A DNA stretch of 64,000 nucleotides from an uncultured Spirochaetia bacterium (GTDB taxonomy: Bacteria > Spirochaetota > Spirochaetia > CAKZLE01): assembly GCA_937125225.1 (NCBI GenBank), contig CAKZLE010000004.1:1-64000 (forward strand), given 5' to 3'. Below the pieces are notes generated by a model. That model did not search any database, was not told the origin of the DNA, and saw only the letters and a list, made by a program, of their open reading frames with translations. This document shows, one piece after another, positions 28,337 through 37,950 of this stretch; position 1 is the first letter of the stretch; each line of letters opens with the position of its first letter. Position numbers and translations under genes: made by a program.

Positions 28337-29836
28337 CTAATCTACATCACGTACGAGCAATGCGTAGTTATAGAGTACGATATAGTCAGCAGCGTTCTCT
28401 GAAGCACTGAGCTCGAAGATCGTGGTGGTATCTTCAGGGTCGTAATCATAGGGATATTCCTCACCGTAGAGGCTCTCCCATAGTTGTCGACTGAGTTCAG
28501 GTGCCTGAGTTGCCACTCCGGTAGTATCCTTATAATCATTTCTCATAGCACCCGGACCATGGGTGTCTACAAAATCATCGACTGTAGCATCAACGGAGGA
28601 GGAAGATTCCTCCTCATCGGAGACCTCTTCAGTTGGAGGAGGTAGTTCTTTAGACTCTTCCCCATCCTCTGGGGGTGGTCCCATCTCCTCATCACTCCCC
28701 ATTCCGGTAGCGCCTCCGGTTGCCAGGTTGATCCCATAGGCTCTTCCGAAGGCAAAGTAGAGGGCTGTGTCGGGGAAGTCTCCGCAGGTGGTACTCGTCC
28801 ACATATAACAGTCTTCCCTACTCAGGTCGAAGTAGTCTGTATCCACGACAGGAAGCTCTGTGATGCCGTACTGGACGATACTCTGAAGTTCCTTGGCATC
28901 GGGTAGTCTCCAGTCGCTATAGCCAAGATAGGCTGCATTGTTCATCTCTTGGACCCAGCCTAGGGTATCTACCCAGGTACGCCCGTATCCGTAATCATCA
29001 TCAGCTTCAGTCCTGAAGGTCCCGTCACTGTTGAGAGCTCCACTGTCTTGTTGACTCCACATGAAGCCGGTCGCCTGATCTGTTATCGTCCCATCTCCAT
29101 TATCGACGAAGTCATTGATACCGAATACGCCCTCTTCACCTCGTACTGCCCTGACACCTGCAGGTATAGAGGAACCTGAAGAGCTCCCGTCTAGATAGTA
29201 GCCATCTCCATAGGATTTCAGGTGGCCATCAGCCCAGTTGAAGCCATAGTTCTTCTCTGACTCTTCATATTCGTTTTGAGCTGGGATCTTTGTGACAGAG
29301 CTAGTCCAGTAGGACCCGGTGTAGGGTCGTCCCTCGTCATAGAAGAAATCGAAATAGTCTGAGTCGATATAGGGTACGCATTCTTCTATATCAGCAGCAT
29401 TCAATTTCCCGTCCATATCGGCGAGGGAGAAGGACTCCTTTATGGTAGGGAGTCTCCAGTCGGTATAACCTCCCAACTCTAAGTTCTCTATATATTCGAG
29501 TGCCTCATCATAGGTGAGCTTATCAGAGGGAGGTGTTTGCTGCCACATCAGACCAGTATTGTCGTCTGTCACAGTCCCATCACCGTTATCGGTATAAGAT
29601 GGTATGATACCCTGGTATTGTGCATCCTGACCGTACAATGGATCGCCGAGTTCCGGTTCATCAATGATGTTCCCATCTGCATCGTAAAAGCTGCTCTGCA
29701 TCGCATCGGTGACGACGAACTTTACCTCTGGTACCTCTGTTGTCATATCGTTGTTCCCGACAGTCAGACAGCCTGTTGCTATGAGAACCGTTGTTGCCAA
29801 TAAAAGCATACTCGCTTTTCTATCAATCATTTTCAT
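28337..29836 (-). CDS. DUF1566 (Lcl C-terminal) lipoprotein
   Basis: Exported lipoprotein of 499 aa, lipobox ATGC with Cys23. It has two DUF1566 modules: the first (about 75-250) is complete from TGLMWQQ through GYTDWRLPTIKE and YWTSS to AGVRAVRGE. The second (about 255-370) has GFMWSQQ, GYSDWRLPDAKEL and MWTSTTCG but loses its usual VRCVR end. It runs instead into an acidic, Pro/Ser-rich linker (about 375-410) and a C-terminal tail with YGEEYPYDYDPED. DUF1566 folds resemble C-type lectins and are common in surface proteins of this kind of bacterium; the ligand is unknown. GGAG lies 6 nt before the ATG. An operator-like repeat overlaps its promoter (29875-29919). Confidence 0.88.
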   Translation of the reverse strand: MKMIDRKASMLLLATTVLIATGCLTVGNNDMTTEVPEVKFVVTDAMQSSFYDADGNIIDEPELGDPLYGQDAQYQGIIPSYTDNGDGTVTDDNTGLMWQQTPPSDKLTYDEALEYIENLELGGYTDWRLPTIKESFSLADMDGKLNAADIEECVPYIDSDYFDFFYDEGRPYTGSYWTSSVTKIPAQNEYEESEKNYGFNWADGHLKSYGDGYYLDGSSSGSSIPAGVRAVRGEEGVFGINDFVDNGDGTITDQATGFMWSQQDSGALNSDGTFRTEADDDYGYGRTWVDTLGWVQEMNNAAYLGYSDWRLPDAKELQSIVQYGITELPVVDTDYFDLSREDCYMWTSTTCGDFPDTALYFAFGRAYGINLATGGATGMGSDEEMGPPPEDGEESKELPPPTEEVSDEEESSSSVDATVDDFVDTHGPGAMRNDYKDTTGVATQAPELSRQLWESLYGEEYPYDYDPEDTTTIFELSASENAADYIVLYNYALLVRDVD

Positions 29837-29874
29837 TTGTGACTCCTAATAGTTAAGGTTTATGTCATAATCTT

Positions 29875-29919
29875 AGTATAGGGAAGCCTTAGCAATCGTC
29901 CAAATGGCACGATTTGGAC
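29875..29919 (-). promoter_or_regulatory. Promoter and overlapping operator of the DUF1566 lipoprotein gene
   Basis: On the minus strand TTGGAC (29903-29898), a 17-bp spacer and TATACT (29880-29875) form a good promoter about 40 bp before the ATG. The -35 is embedded in an 8-bp inverted repeat with a 6-bp spacer, GTCCAAAT-GGCACG-ATTTGGAC (29898-29919), a likely regulator site. Confidence 0.6.
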
Positions 29920-30119
29920 AAATTCACTGAATATCTCTCCTTTTCGTACCTATTTCAGAGAGAAGTCTATGCATGTGAAGTAATGATTCATGCATCTAGA
30001 GGAATGATTGCTCTGAGACCTGTCGGTACAGATCGATCTGACTCATCTTCCAACACACACATGAGTTCACCCTAATGGAAATATAAGGATCCAACAAAGA
30101 GACTCTTTGGTTGAAGCTT

Positions 30120-30146
30120 GGATGCAATACTTTGAATACTGCATCC
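30120..30146. terminator. Weak hairpin after the PQQ-propeller lipoprotein gene
   Basis: GGATGCA (30120-30126) pairs with TGCATCC (30140-30146) and two further pairs lie inside. It is 20 bp beyond the minus-strand stop codon at 30168. No T-tract, so this is tentative. Confidence 0.35.
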
Positions 30147-30167
30147 AGGTCATTCCTTGATGATCAG

Positions 30168-32462
30168 CTACTGCCGTTCTCCAGTCCTCTGTCCGTTTCC
30201 CCGGTACATGGGCCATGGTGCATTGGAATCTATCCCTGAAAGAGATTCTGTCTCGAAAGCAAACACTGCGGTTGTTGTAGCCCCTTGGCTGTTGTGACTA
30301 TACGTATAATGCTTTATTACCACGAGGATCCCATCAGAAGTGATGACAGGAGGAAGCAGGGTTATCGAAGAAGAATCTGCTACATCATCTAGATCATATG
30401 ACCATTCGATCGATCCTGTGTCCCTGTCAAGAGCATAGAGTTTACTCCCGCTCGTAGCATAGAGCCGATTATCTGAGCCAAGAAGCATATAGGCGTTACT
30501 TGATTCCAGAGATGTATTCCACTGTACATCGCAGTCTGAACTGTCTATTGCCCTGATTTTTCCGCTTCCTGGGAGGTAAAGAATCCCATTCCCATCGATC
30601 ACAGGAACACTCTTCTCATCGATCGATATGTCAAATCCATCGTTCCCGCCTGAGTATCCATAACCACTAGTAGACCAATCTGCTGTTGTAGGGCCTGTAC
30701 TGACGTAATTCCCGGATTCATCGATCTTCAGTAGACGGTGGTCTTCAGTTGATACATAGATATTCCCATTACTATCGATGACCGGCTCTACGGTAGAAAG
30801 ATCGGTATTCGATGTGGCTGTATAGGAATAAACCCACTTACGTGTTCCATCAGAGGTATTTACCGCATAGAGGGTGTTCTCTACGGTGAAGTAGAGAGTC
30901 AGACCATCTTCTGATATCGAGATATCTGATCCTTCAGCTGTTCCGAAGGAGTCGTTCGTCCAGGTGACGACTGAGACTTTCTCAGCGTTCCATTGTCTTG
31001 GTACATGATTCTCGATCGCATACAGAGTCCCATTCTGAGCTCTGAAATAGATATCCCCATCACCGACGGTGGCTGTAGAGGTGTCTTCGGTATATGAAAG
31101 ACTCGACAGGACATCCAGACCTGAGATTCCACCAGGAGAGACCTCGTAGGAGTATCCAGATATCACAGAAGAGTTATTGGTGAGCTCATATGATCCCATA
31201 TGGGTATCATCATCGATCGTGATGATAGCATGCTTATCTGTGTAGGAGTATTCCGGAGTGACCATGGGTGGGATATGGCGTGCAACATCCAAAGAGGCTC
31301 CTAAGTAGTTAAAATCGATGTTCCTATTATAGAGCGTAAAGAACAAGAGCGAACTGATCGGGTTGTTATTCTGATAATAGGAGATTATTGAGAATATATT
31401 ATTCTCAGGATCGATGCTTGGTGCAGAATATACATCATAGAAGTCCGCATAGGTATGTTTCCAGATGAGATGGTCATACTCCCTGAATACAGGTGAAAAG
31501 GGTATATCTTTATCGATGGTGACCTCAATCTCTGGCTCCGTACTATAGTTACCATAGGGGCAACCCCAAGAGTCCAGGGTATAGCCCTCATCTGGGACGG
31601 CGGTCAAGGTTATGTTCGTACCAGGTTCAAAGGAACCGGAGGTGAAGATACTGCCATCCTTCAGAATCTCACCATGAGTCGCCGTATTGACAGTGATCGT
31701 ATAGGTCTCTGGTGTGAAGATTGCTCCAATAGAGGAGTCTTCTGTGATGGTGAAGGTATAGGGGGTTGTTGTCATATTGGAACTTCCAGTCCATCTTGAG
31801 AAGTCATATCCCTCATCAGGTACCGGAGTAAGAGTCAATGAAGTACCATAGGGGTAGTCATGAGTTCCTGCCGTGAGGAGTTGGTCTCCTTCTTTGATAG
31901 CGCCATTCGTAGGAGCTAAGACTGTCAGTTGATAGATCAGATTGGAGAATGTCGCACCTATACTCATATCTTCGGTGACGGTTACCACCTTTGGGTTCTC
32001 TGAACCACTTATATCGTCTGTCCAGCTACTGAGCGAGTATCCGGTATCTCCGACTGCATGCAGGGATATCTCTGTCCCATAGGCGATTGATAGGGTCCCC
32101 GAGGCATCGATACCGTCTATCTGGATCTGACCATTGGTCGGATCAGATATGGTAATGGTATACATGTTGGGCTCGAATACGGCGGTGACCTCTGTATTCC
32201 CATCGAGGATGACCTCGAGGGGATTCTCACTCCCCGTGGCTCCAGAGGCCCAGTGGTCGAAATGGAATCCTGTCTCTGCTGTGGCCTGTAGGGCTACCTG
32301 TTCCCCAAATTCATACACATTCTTTGAGGGGGTGCAGGTTATTGTCCCCTGAGTATCATCGAAGATCAGGGTCAAAGAGGCAGTCTGCTGCGGACAGCCT
32401 GTGAGGATGATGAGAATGAGTACTACTCCTACAATAAGCACTGATGAAAGTCTTCTCTTCAT
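30168..32462 (-). CDS. Lipoprotein with four InlB-type repeats and a PQQ-like beta-propeller
   Basis: About 764 aa from an ATG at 32462; a TTG six codons upstream is in frame, but AAAGGA fits the ATG. The lipobox is LTGC. Four divergent InlB/Bacterial_repeat domains follow over roughly residues 30-330, each with GTxxTLTAVPDEGYxFxxW and a final IGAxF. The C-terminal 430 residues form a PQQ/quinoprotein-type propeller: repeated GxxYxxxxDGxLYAI, VYVSTEDHRLLKID, YALDRDTGSIEWSY, then the diagnostic end PWPMYRGNGQRTG. No PQQ-binding enzyme residues are assignable. It probably acts as a surface-exposed binding or assembly protein. Neighbours are also exported proteins on the same strand, but spacing suggests separate transcripts. 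Confidence 0.88.
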   Translation of the reverse strand: MKRRLSSVLIVGVVLILIILTGCPQQTASLTLIFDDTQGTITCTPSKNVYEFGEQVALQATAETGFHFDHWASGATGSENPLEVILDGNTEVTAVFEPNMYTITISDPTNGQIQIDGIDASGTLSIAYGTEISLHAVGDTGYSLSSWTDDISGSENPKVVTVTEDMSIGATFSNLIYQLTVLAPTNGAIKEGDQLLTAGTHDYPYGTSLTLTPVPDEGYDFSRWTGSSNMTTTPYTFTITEDSSIGAIFTPETYTITVNTATHGEILKDGSIFTSGSFEPGTNITLTAVPDEGYTLDSWGCPYGNYSTEPEIEVTIDKDIPFSPVFREYDHLIWKHTYADFYDVYSAPSIDPENNIFSIISYYQNNNPISSLLFFTLYNRNIDFNYLGASLDVARHIPPMVTPEYSYTDKHAIITIDDDTHMGSYELTNNSSVISGYSYEVSPGGISGLDVLSSLSYTEDTSTATVGDGDIYFRAQNGTLYAIENHVPRQWNAEKVSVVTWTNDSFGTAEGSDISISEDGLTLYFTVENTLYAVNTSDGTRKWVYSYTATSNTDLSTVEPVIDSNGNIYVSTEDHRLLKIDESGNYVSTGPTTADWSTSGYGYSGGNDGFDISIDEKSVPVIDGNGILYLPGSGKIRAIDSSDCDVQWNTSLESSNAYMLLGSDNRLYATSGSKLYALDRDTGSIEWSYDLDDVADSSSITLLPPVITSDGILVVIKHYTYSHNSQGATTTAVFAFETESLSGIDSNAPWPMYRGNGQRTGERQ

Positions 32463-32815
32463 ATTCTCATCCTTTTTCAATAGGCATGATTCTCACTAGT
32501 TGAGAAACACATGCATTATACGTGATCACCTCATACACAACATATGAGACCCTGTTCTTGGGAAATATACTCAATATCAGTCATGAATAACGGTTACATT
32601 ATACTATGGAAATCTGGATTTTTGTACTACCTGTTAATAGGATATGCTTATAACTTAGATTGTAGTGGTTGCTCGCTATCTGAGGTTACTGAGACTCTTA
32701 AAGATCCGATCATGAGGAAGTCGTCACTTCCAAGATAAGGGTGGGCATGAACTGTCACAGATCGTAGTTAAAAGGTAGTCTTGAAAGGATGAGCAATGAT
32801 CTACCCTGATGAAAA

Positions 32816-34771
32816 CTACCAACTCGTCCGAATCTGTTGATTGAGATCTAGATGAAGACGATGTTCCCCATGGGTGAAGGTCAATGCCTCAGGTTCTCTG
32901 TCTGCTGTGATCCAAGGTGAATCGAATCGGGGATAGGTAAGATTCTGTGCTTCATCGTCAATGAAGAATCCCTTCTGGTACTCCAAACTGATGATCCCTT
33001 GCGGTGAAGGATAGCTCAAGAGCCCTGATTCATAGGTCGTCTTTGCTACCTGCTCCCTTATGCGCTCCTTGAACTGTGAATAGTTCTCTCCATCTCCCTC
33101 TGATCCCACCTCAGTGATCCACCAGCTGTCTTTTCCCTCTAATATCAGATCATCTGGGGTCTGCTCAGAGGTAAGATGTAGGAGATCACTTCCGATCAAC
33201 GCTATATAAGCGGTTCCTGACCTCCCGAAGGCTATAGTTCCCTCTATGGTGGCTTCATCGAACCTGTCCATGGGAAACCATGCATGCGTATATGGCAGTA
33301 GTTCTTTCTCAACGATTTCCTTCCGCTTTGGGAGTCTGTAGATGGACAGATTGATGTTCTTCGTCTGTACCGTATGGGGAATATGGCCATAACCTACCCA
33401 ATAAGCTGGTGAGTTCGTATGCACACCATGTTGTCCCTCTTCTACGGCAGGATGGGTATGAAATACCATCAGGTCATTACGCAAGGTGACCCCGAATAGA
33501 TGGTGTTGATCACCGAAGGTTCCCGGATGATAGGACTGAGCAGTATACATCATATACTCAGGGGTCCTATAGGTATAGGTATTCGCCCTCTGGATAGCGA
33601 TCCCATCAGTCTGTGGCGATATGAGTCTTGCTAATGGGCTTAGGAGTCTCATCTTGAGTAGGAGGTCATAGTTGATGTCAGTGAAAGCGTGAAGATCGCT
33701 GTGAGAGAATAGCTGTTGGTCCCTGATATAGGACAAGGAGTTCTCAATGATCTCGGGATTGGTAAAGGCTTCCATCCCCCATTGCATCATGATCTGGTGG
33801 TCCTCATGTCCTATGAGATCTTTGGCTCTTAACTCCTTCAGATCAAGTCCCGTTGAGGCCTTGATCTCGGATGTTCCTGAGTCTTTAGCGATAGCTTTAC
33901 ATACTTCAGGTATCTGGTAGTTGTCACAGAGAAGGAAGGTCTGGAGCATGTGAGCTCCTAGGTCTGGACTTTCGTCCCAGAACACTCGCATGAATTTCTC
34001 CATGATAGACCCATCATCATATTTACGATCATGTTCGTAGGCCCTCCCGCTCGAACTGATGAAGGTGCCCTGAAAAGACTGGCTCGCCATATCATAGAGC
34101 AGAAGGTCCATGATCGCTGTTGCTTTAAAGACTATCTCCTCATCTTCAGCATAGGATATGAGGGCCGCAAGAGCTGAGATATCCTCTTTGTAGTAGGTGT
34201 TGGAGTACCATTCTGTGAACCCATGATCCCAACGGAATCCAAGCCAAGTCAGTATACGTTCTCTTGCTCGCTGCTCATGATCGATCCCGGAAAGACCGGT
34301 ATTCGTGAAGGTCTCTTGCCGAAAGAGTTGCCCGGAGAGGTATTCTCCTGTAGCTCCTAGGATCTGATGATTCTCACTCCAGTAGACCATGGAATCTTCA
34401 CCGGGATCAGTGATCCAGTATTTATAGTGGAGGAGAGCCTCTTTGAGGGTCGAGAGATCTACAGCCTTCAGGTGATCAGGGAATTCATAGAGGAGAGCAA
34501 GGATAGAGGGCAGTCGGAAGTCAGAGGTATCCTGGCGTGAGTCCAAGAAGGCTGCAGTCTCCTCGATCTGTAATGAGTCATATTCTCTACCTTGTCTGAT
34601 ATCATAGAGGACTTGATCAGTCCATCTAGAATCCTTGAACCAGGTCTCTGTAGATCGTACTACTGATACGGACTCATTGCTCTTCTTATCAGCTAGAATT
34701 GACCAAGAGATGCTGATCAGGATCGTAAGGATTCCTATGATCAAGATTCTTCTTATCCATGTTCTTTTCAA
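32816..34771 (-). CDS. Large exported protein, possible alpha/alpha-toroid carbohydrate-active protein
   Basis: Protein of 651 aa with an N-terminal hydrophobic signal (IRRILIIGILTILISISWSILA). The start is probably TTG, with AGGAG 9 nt upstream. The N-terminal two thirds look mostly helical with aromatic-rich turns (YWSENHQILGATGEYLSGQLF, GFTEWYSNTYYKEDISALAAL), reminiscent of the alpha/alpha toroids of polysaccharide lyases. The C-terminal third is beta-rich (YRTPEYMMYTAQSYHPG, HGVHTNSPAYWVGYG, FGRSGTAYIALIGSDLLHL). Many His, Trp and Tyr residues would suit sugar binding. I do not recognise a named family, and the lyase-like idea is inference from shape only. It is alone on its strand, with 335 bp to the next gene. 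Confidence 0.7.
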   Translation of the reverse strand: MKRTWIRRILIIGILTILISISWSILADKKSNESVSVVRSTETWFKDSRWTDQVLYDIRQGREYDSLQIEETAAFLDSRQDTSDFRLPSILALLYEFPDHLKAVDLSTLKEALLHYKYWITDPGEDSMVYWSENHQILGATGEYLSGQLFRQETFTNTGLSGIDHEQRARERILTWLGFRWDHGFTEWYSNTYYKEDISALAALISYAEDEEIVFKATAIMDLLLYDMASQSFQGTFISSSGRAYEHDRKYDDGSIMEKFMRVFWDESPDLGAHMLQTFLLCDNYQIPEVCKAIAKDSGTSEIKASTGLDLKELRAKDLIGHEDHQIMMQWGMEAFTNPEIIENSLSYIRDQQLFSHSDLHAFTDINYDLLLKMRLLSPLARLISPQTDGIAIQRANTYTYRTPEYMMYTAQSYHPGTFGDQHHLFGVTLRNDLMVFHTHPAVEEGQHGVHTNSPAYWVGYGHIPHTVQTKNINLSIYRLPKRKEIVEKELLPYTHAWFPMDRFDEATIEGTIAFGRSGTAYIALIGSDLLHLTSEQTPDDLILEGKDSWWITEVGSEGDGENYSQFKERIREQVAKTTYESGLLSYPSPQGIISLEYQKGFFIDDEAQNLTYPRFDSPWITADREPEALTFTHGEHRLHLDLNQQIRTSW

Positions 34772-35138
34772 CGGGACACACTCCTAGATTCGTAAAGATG
34801 AACAAAGTAGTATCAACCCTCTTTCGTATCATCCCTTGGTATCGACACACTGAGCATCTGTAAGGAGCTCTTGTTTCCTATAGATTCTATATGAGTTGTA
34901 ATCTCTAGCAAAGGAGAGTTTAAGAATATCGGGGAAGTTTTATATTAAAAAGTGTTCCTTTGAGAAAAGAGCCCGTAACTTATATAGAACATGCTAGCCT
35001 CTAACCTAAACATAGTAGTCAGGGCCAGATTGCACTTTTCGCATAGTCTCGTCTTTCGTATGAGTGTTTGATGAGAAAAAGTATATACCATGCTATACTT
35101 CTAGTATCTGGAAATTACAATGAATGGAGTAATCTCAT
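34772..35138. other. Divergent intergenic region
   Basis: About 370 bp between the divergent genes at 34771 and 35139. It is AT-rich with several possible -10 boxes (for example TATACT at 35094-35099), but I see no clear -35 pairing, RNA gene or large repeat. Confidence 0.4.
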
Positions 35139-36008
35139 ATGGTATTGGATATTAGGACGTTGTCTTTAACTTCGAGCATCATCAGCATTGCCCTTGCAGC
35201 GGTCATGATGCATATCCATACGACCCATAAGACCTATCATGGTTTCAACTATTGGGTAGTTGCCGCTATTTCCATGATCCTGGGGTTATTTCTCATGAGT
35301 ATGCGGGGTTTTATTCCTGATCTGTTTACCATCGTGCTCGCTAACTTACTCATGCTAGCTCACTATGCATTGGTGATGCATGGTTTGATTATCTTTTTGA
35401 ATCGGCAAAGTAAGATCTGGGTATATGTTATTATGACATTATTGTACCTTGTCATGATCCTGTTCTTTACCTATGTGAGCCCCAACATATCTGTGAGGAT
35501 CGTCGTTGTCACCATCTTATCAATGATCTTCTATCCCATCTCCTTGATTCATATACAGAAGTACTCTAAAGATATTAGAATCGACCCGAATTTTCTCCTG
35601 ATAGTCACTTTCATCATATTGATCTTATATAGCCTGTTTCGAATCATCTATACACTCTTCTATGAAGATCATATCTCTGACTTCATGGTAGCCTCTGCCA
35701 TACAGGGGATAATGTTTCTCGTTATCATCTTTACGAATATCACTATGTTCATCGGGTTGATCATGTTGAACCAACAAGCCATAGAACGTGATTATTTGGA
35801 AGGTGAAGCGGAAATACAATCTTTGAGAGGAGTGATCCCGATATGTATGCATTGTAAGGAGATCAGGGATGATGATGGGTATTGGCAACAACTCGAGCAG
35901 TATATCTCAGATCATGCAGATGTACAGTTCAGCCATGGTATCTGTGATAAGTGTCTAGAAAAATACTATTCAGGAATCTATCCGACCATATCTGATGAGG
36001 ATGAATAG
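35139..36008 (+). CDS. Multi-TM protein with C-terminal CxxC...CxxC module
   Basis: Protein of 289 aa. Residues 5-225 contain about seven hydrophobic helices, resembling a membrane sensor input domain. The C-terminal 60 residues hold a compact motif: IPICMHCKEIRDDDGYW, QQLEQYISDH, then FSHGICDKCLEKYY. The two CxxC pairs look like a zinc ribbon. I know this tail as a recurrent, uncharacterised C-terminal module on PAS/GAF-type sensory proteins of spirochaetes and deltaproteobacteria. Here it is fused directly to a 7TM unit with no kinase, cyclase or phosphatase. It may relay a membrane signal by protein contact (inference). The start has TGGAG upstream. No obvious partner gene is adjacent. Confidence 0.75.
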   Translation: MVLDIRTLSLTSSIISIALAAVMMHIHTTHKTYHGFNYWVVAAISMILGLFLMSMRGFIPDLFTIVLANLLMLAHYALVMHGLIIFLNRQSKIWVYVIMTLLYLVMILFFTYVSPNISVRIVVVTILSMIFYPISLIHIQKYSKDIRIDPNFLLIVTFIILILYSLFRIIYTLFYEDHISDFMVASAIQGIMFLVIIFTNITMFIGLIMLNQQAIERDYLEGEAEIQSLRGVIPICMHCKEIRDDDGYWQQLEQYISDHADVQFSHGICDKCLEKYYSGIYPTISDEDE

Positions 36009-36113
36009 AACTGACTAGAAAGGTCCTGAAACTCTCCTTACTGTGAAGCTTCACTGTTGGCTATCATATGATTTAAATAAACCTCAAAGGTATCAATAGT
36101 AGGAGAGGGATCT

Positions 36114-37181
36114 ATGCGTGAGATTCAGAAGACATTACAAGCTGTCTTAGATAAGACTGTAGCAACAGACAAAGTCTTTGGGACATCCTTTGCTATAGAA
36201 CAAGGCGATCTTATATGGTCAGGGGCCTCAGGTGATCTTTCGAAGGATCAATCATATTTTATTGCCAGTACCACAAAGCTTTTCACCACTGCGATGATAT
36301 TACAGCTCCAAGCAAGGGGAGATCTCGCTCTTGAAGATAGGGTCAGTAACTACTTGGATGAGAGTGTGTTGCTCGGGTTACACCTGTTCAAGGGGCAAGA
36401 TTATTCAAGGGAGTTGACGATCAAAGAGCTACTTGCCCATACCTCTGGGCTCCCCGACTATTTTCAGGGGAAAGGAGATCATGGGAAAAGTCTGGAAGAT
36501 GAGATAACCCAGGGATATGATCAGTCCTGGACTTTTGACGAATCTATTGAGAGAACGAAGAAGATGCGCCCTCTATTTGCCCCAGGGACAAAGAATAAAG
36601 CACACTATTCTGATGCGAACTTTCAATTATTAGGGAGGATCATCGAAGTCATCACGCATAGAACTTTCTGCGAGAATTGCATTGATCTGATCACTGGACC
36701 ACTTGGATTAGAAAAGACCTACCTGTATCAAGACCCTTCTGACAAGAGGCCGAAGAGACTCTACTATAAAGAGAAAGAACTGATCATTCCCAAAGCTATG
36801 GTCTCCTTTGGAGCAGATGGGGCAGTGGTCTCGACTTCTGCTGATATGCTGGTTTTCATTGAAGGCTTCTTTACCGGTAGACTATTCCCGCTAGAGTATC
36901 TGAGCTCATTGCAGGAGTGGAACCGGATCTTCTATCCTATGCGTTCGGGTATTGGTATCCACCTATTCAGACTTCCATGGCTGGTCAATCCGGCCGGTTC
37001 CATACCCTACTTCATAGGACATTCAGGTCTTTCCGGGGCATTGGCATTCTATAGTCCCAAAGAGAACCTCTATATTGCCGGTACAGTGAACCAGGTGGCA
37101 CATCCCGATATCTCCTTCAAGACAATGATCAAGCTAGCACAAGTATTGTTAAAAGGTAAGAATAAAAGTAAAGGGGCTTGA
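36114..37181 (+). CDS. Serine hydrolase of the beta-lactamase (class C/esterase) family
   Basis: Protein of 355 aa. Catalytic SxxK is at Ser52-Lys55 (ASTTKLFT). The second motif is YSDAN, where Asp replaces the Asn of the classical YxN, and the third is HSG (FIGHSGLSGALAF). TSGLPDYF after the first motif and ERVSNYL-like spacing fit the Pfam beta-lactamase/D-aminopeptidase/esterase group. There is no signal peptide, so it is likely cytoplasmic and more probably an esterase or peptidase than a resistance enzyme. GGAGAGGGA precedes the ATG. It may be co-transcribed with the sensor gene 105 bp upstream, but a gene link is not evident. Confidence 0.88.
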   Translation: MREIQKTLQAVLDKTVATDKVFGTSFAIEQGDLIWSGASGDLSKDQSYFIASTTKLFTTAMILQLQARGDLALEDRVSNYLDESVLLGLHLFKGQDYSRELTIKELLAHTSGLPDYFQGKGDHGKSLEDEITQGYDQSWTFDESIERTKKMRPLFAPGTKNKAHYSDANFQLLGRIIEVITHRTFCENCIDLITGPLGLEKTYLYQDPSDKRPKRLYYKEKELIIPKAMVSFGADGAVVSTSADMLVFIEGFFTGRLFPLEYLSSLQEWNRIFYPMRSGIGIHLFRLPWLVNPAGSIPYFIGHSGLSGALAFYSPKENLYIAGTVNQVAHPDISFKTMIKLAQVLLKGKNKSKGA

Positions 37182-37301
37182 ATCATTTTGGGATAGATCA
37201 GAAATGGTAGGGTGAATCAAGAAAATAGAGACCTTTTTCTAGCGCTTCAAGAAGCTAGTCCATGAGGTGAATTCAAACTCAGAATGAATAGAGCTACGAA
37301 G

Positions 37302-37652
37302 TCAGACCCTAAGGATCTTATCCATGGGTTTCCCCTTTGCCAACTCATCGATGAGCTTATCAAGATACCGGATCTCACGCATGATGGGGTCTTCGACTTC
37401 TTCGACACGAACCCCACAGACGGTCCCAGTGATCAGAGTCCTCGAAGGGTTCAATTGTGGGCTCTCTTTAAAGAAGCTCTCAGCATCTACTCCTTGCTCG
37501 ATCTGACTCTCTATGGCCTCCTGGCTATATCCCGTCAGCCATCGCAGGATTTTATCAACCTCTTCTTTGGTACGGCCTTTCCTCTCTGCTTTATTGATAT
37601 ACAGAGGATACAATCGAGAAAAAGCCATAGAAAGAACTTTATTTTTACTCAT
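37302..37652 (-). CDS. DUF2200 family protein
   Basis: About 116 aa from the second in-frame ATG (37652), which has the better spacing from a CAAGG site; the first ATG is at 37661. Conserved blocks of the family are clear: [57 protein letters not shown] and [18 protein letters not shown]2200 proteins are small, soluble, and of unknown function, widespread in bacteria. It is transcribed against the serine-hydrolase gene upstream. Confidence 0.9.
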   Translation of the reverse strand: MSKNKVLSMAFSRLYPLYINKAERKGRTKEEVDKILRWLTGYSQEAIESQIEQGVDAESFFKESPQLNPSRTLITGTVCGVRVEEVEDPIMREIRYLDKLIDELAKGKPMDKILRV

Positions 37653-37689
37653 AATATACATCCTTGACTTAAAAGTAATTCCTCTTGAT

Positions 37690-37863
37690 ATGAGTCGTCA
37701 ATGGTCGGGATGGTATAAGATGAACGAGACCTATAAGATTCTCCTAGAGGAATGCTACCTAGATGAGCTATTTAAACTTTCATGGGGTGATATTATGAAA
37801 AGGAATAGTCTTCTTGATCATAGAACAGTTCATACTATGGCTGTGTTCGTAGTGTATCAGTAG
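37690..37863 (+). CDS. Possible small protein of 57 residues
   Basis: Open frame from an ATG at 37690, with inner Met codons at residues 11 and 36. The ribosome site is poor. The sequence ([20 protein letters not shown] in the middle) looks protein-like but has no recognised family. It may be a decayed gene. Confidence 0.2.
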   Translation: MSRQWSGWYKMNETYKILLEECYLDELFKLSWGDIMKRNSLLDHRTVHTMAVFVVYQ

Positions 37864-37915
37864 TTAGTTCTGTTGAAAGATGCAGGTGGGTAGGCAAGTT
37901 ACATTAAGAATGACT

Positions 37916-37939
37916 TGCTACGGGTTTACACCCGTAGCA
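37916..37939. terminator. Hairpin after the ankyrin-like lipoprotein gene
   Basis: Perfect 10-bp stem TGCTACGGGT/ACCCGTAGCA with a 4-base loop, 11 bp past the minus-strand stop codon at 37951. On the minus strand it is followed by AGTCATTCTT, only moderately T-rich. Confidence 0.65.
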
Positions 37940-37950
37940 GTGAAGTAATA

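Noticed and set aside
21023-29836. A diversity-generating retroelement acting on the FGE-like or DUF1566 lipoproteins
   Set aside because: No reverse-transcriptase gene, template repeat or IMH-like element is visible within the window; the domain type alone is not evidence.
36114-37181. Antibiotic-resistance beta-lactamase
   Set aside because: No signal peptide and the YxN motif is altered to YSD; an esterase or peptidase is more likely.
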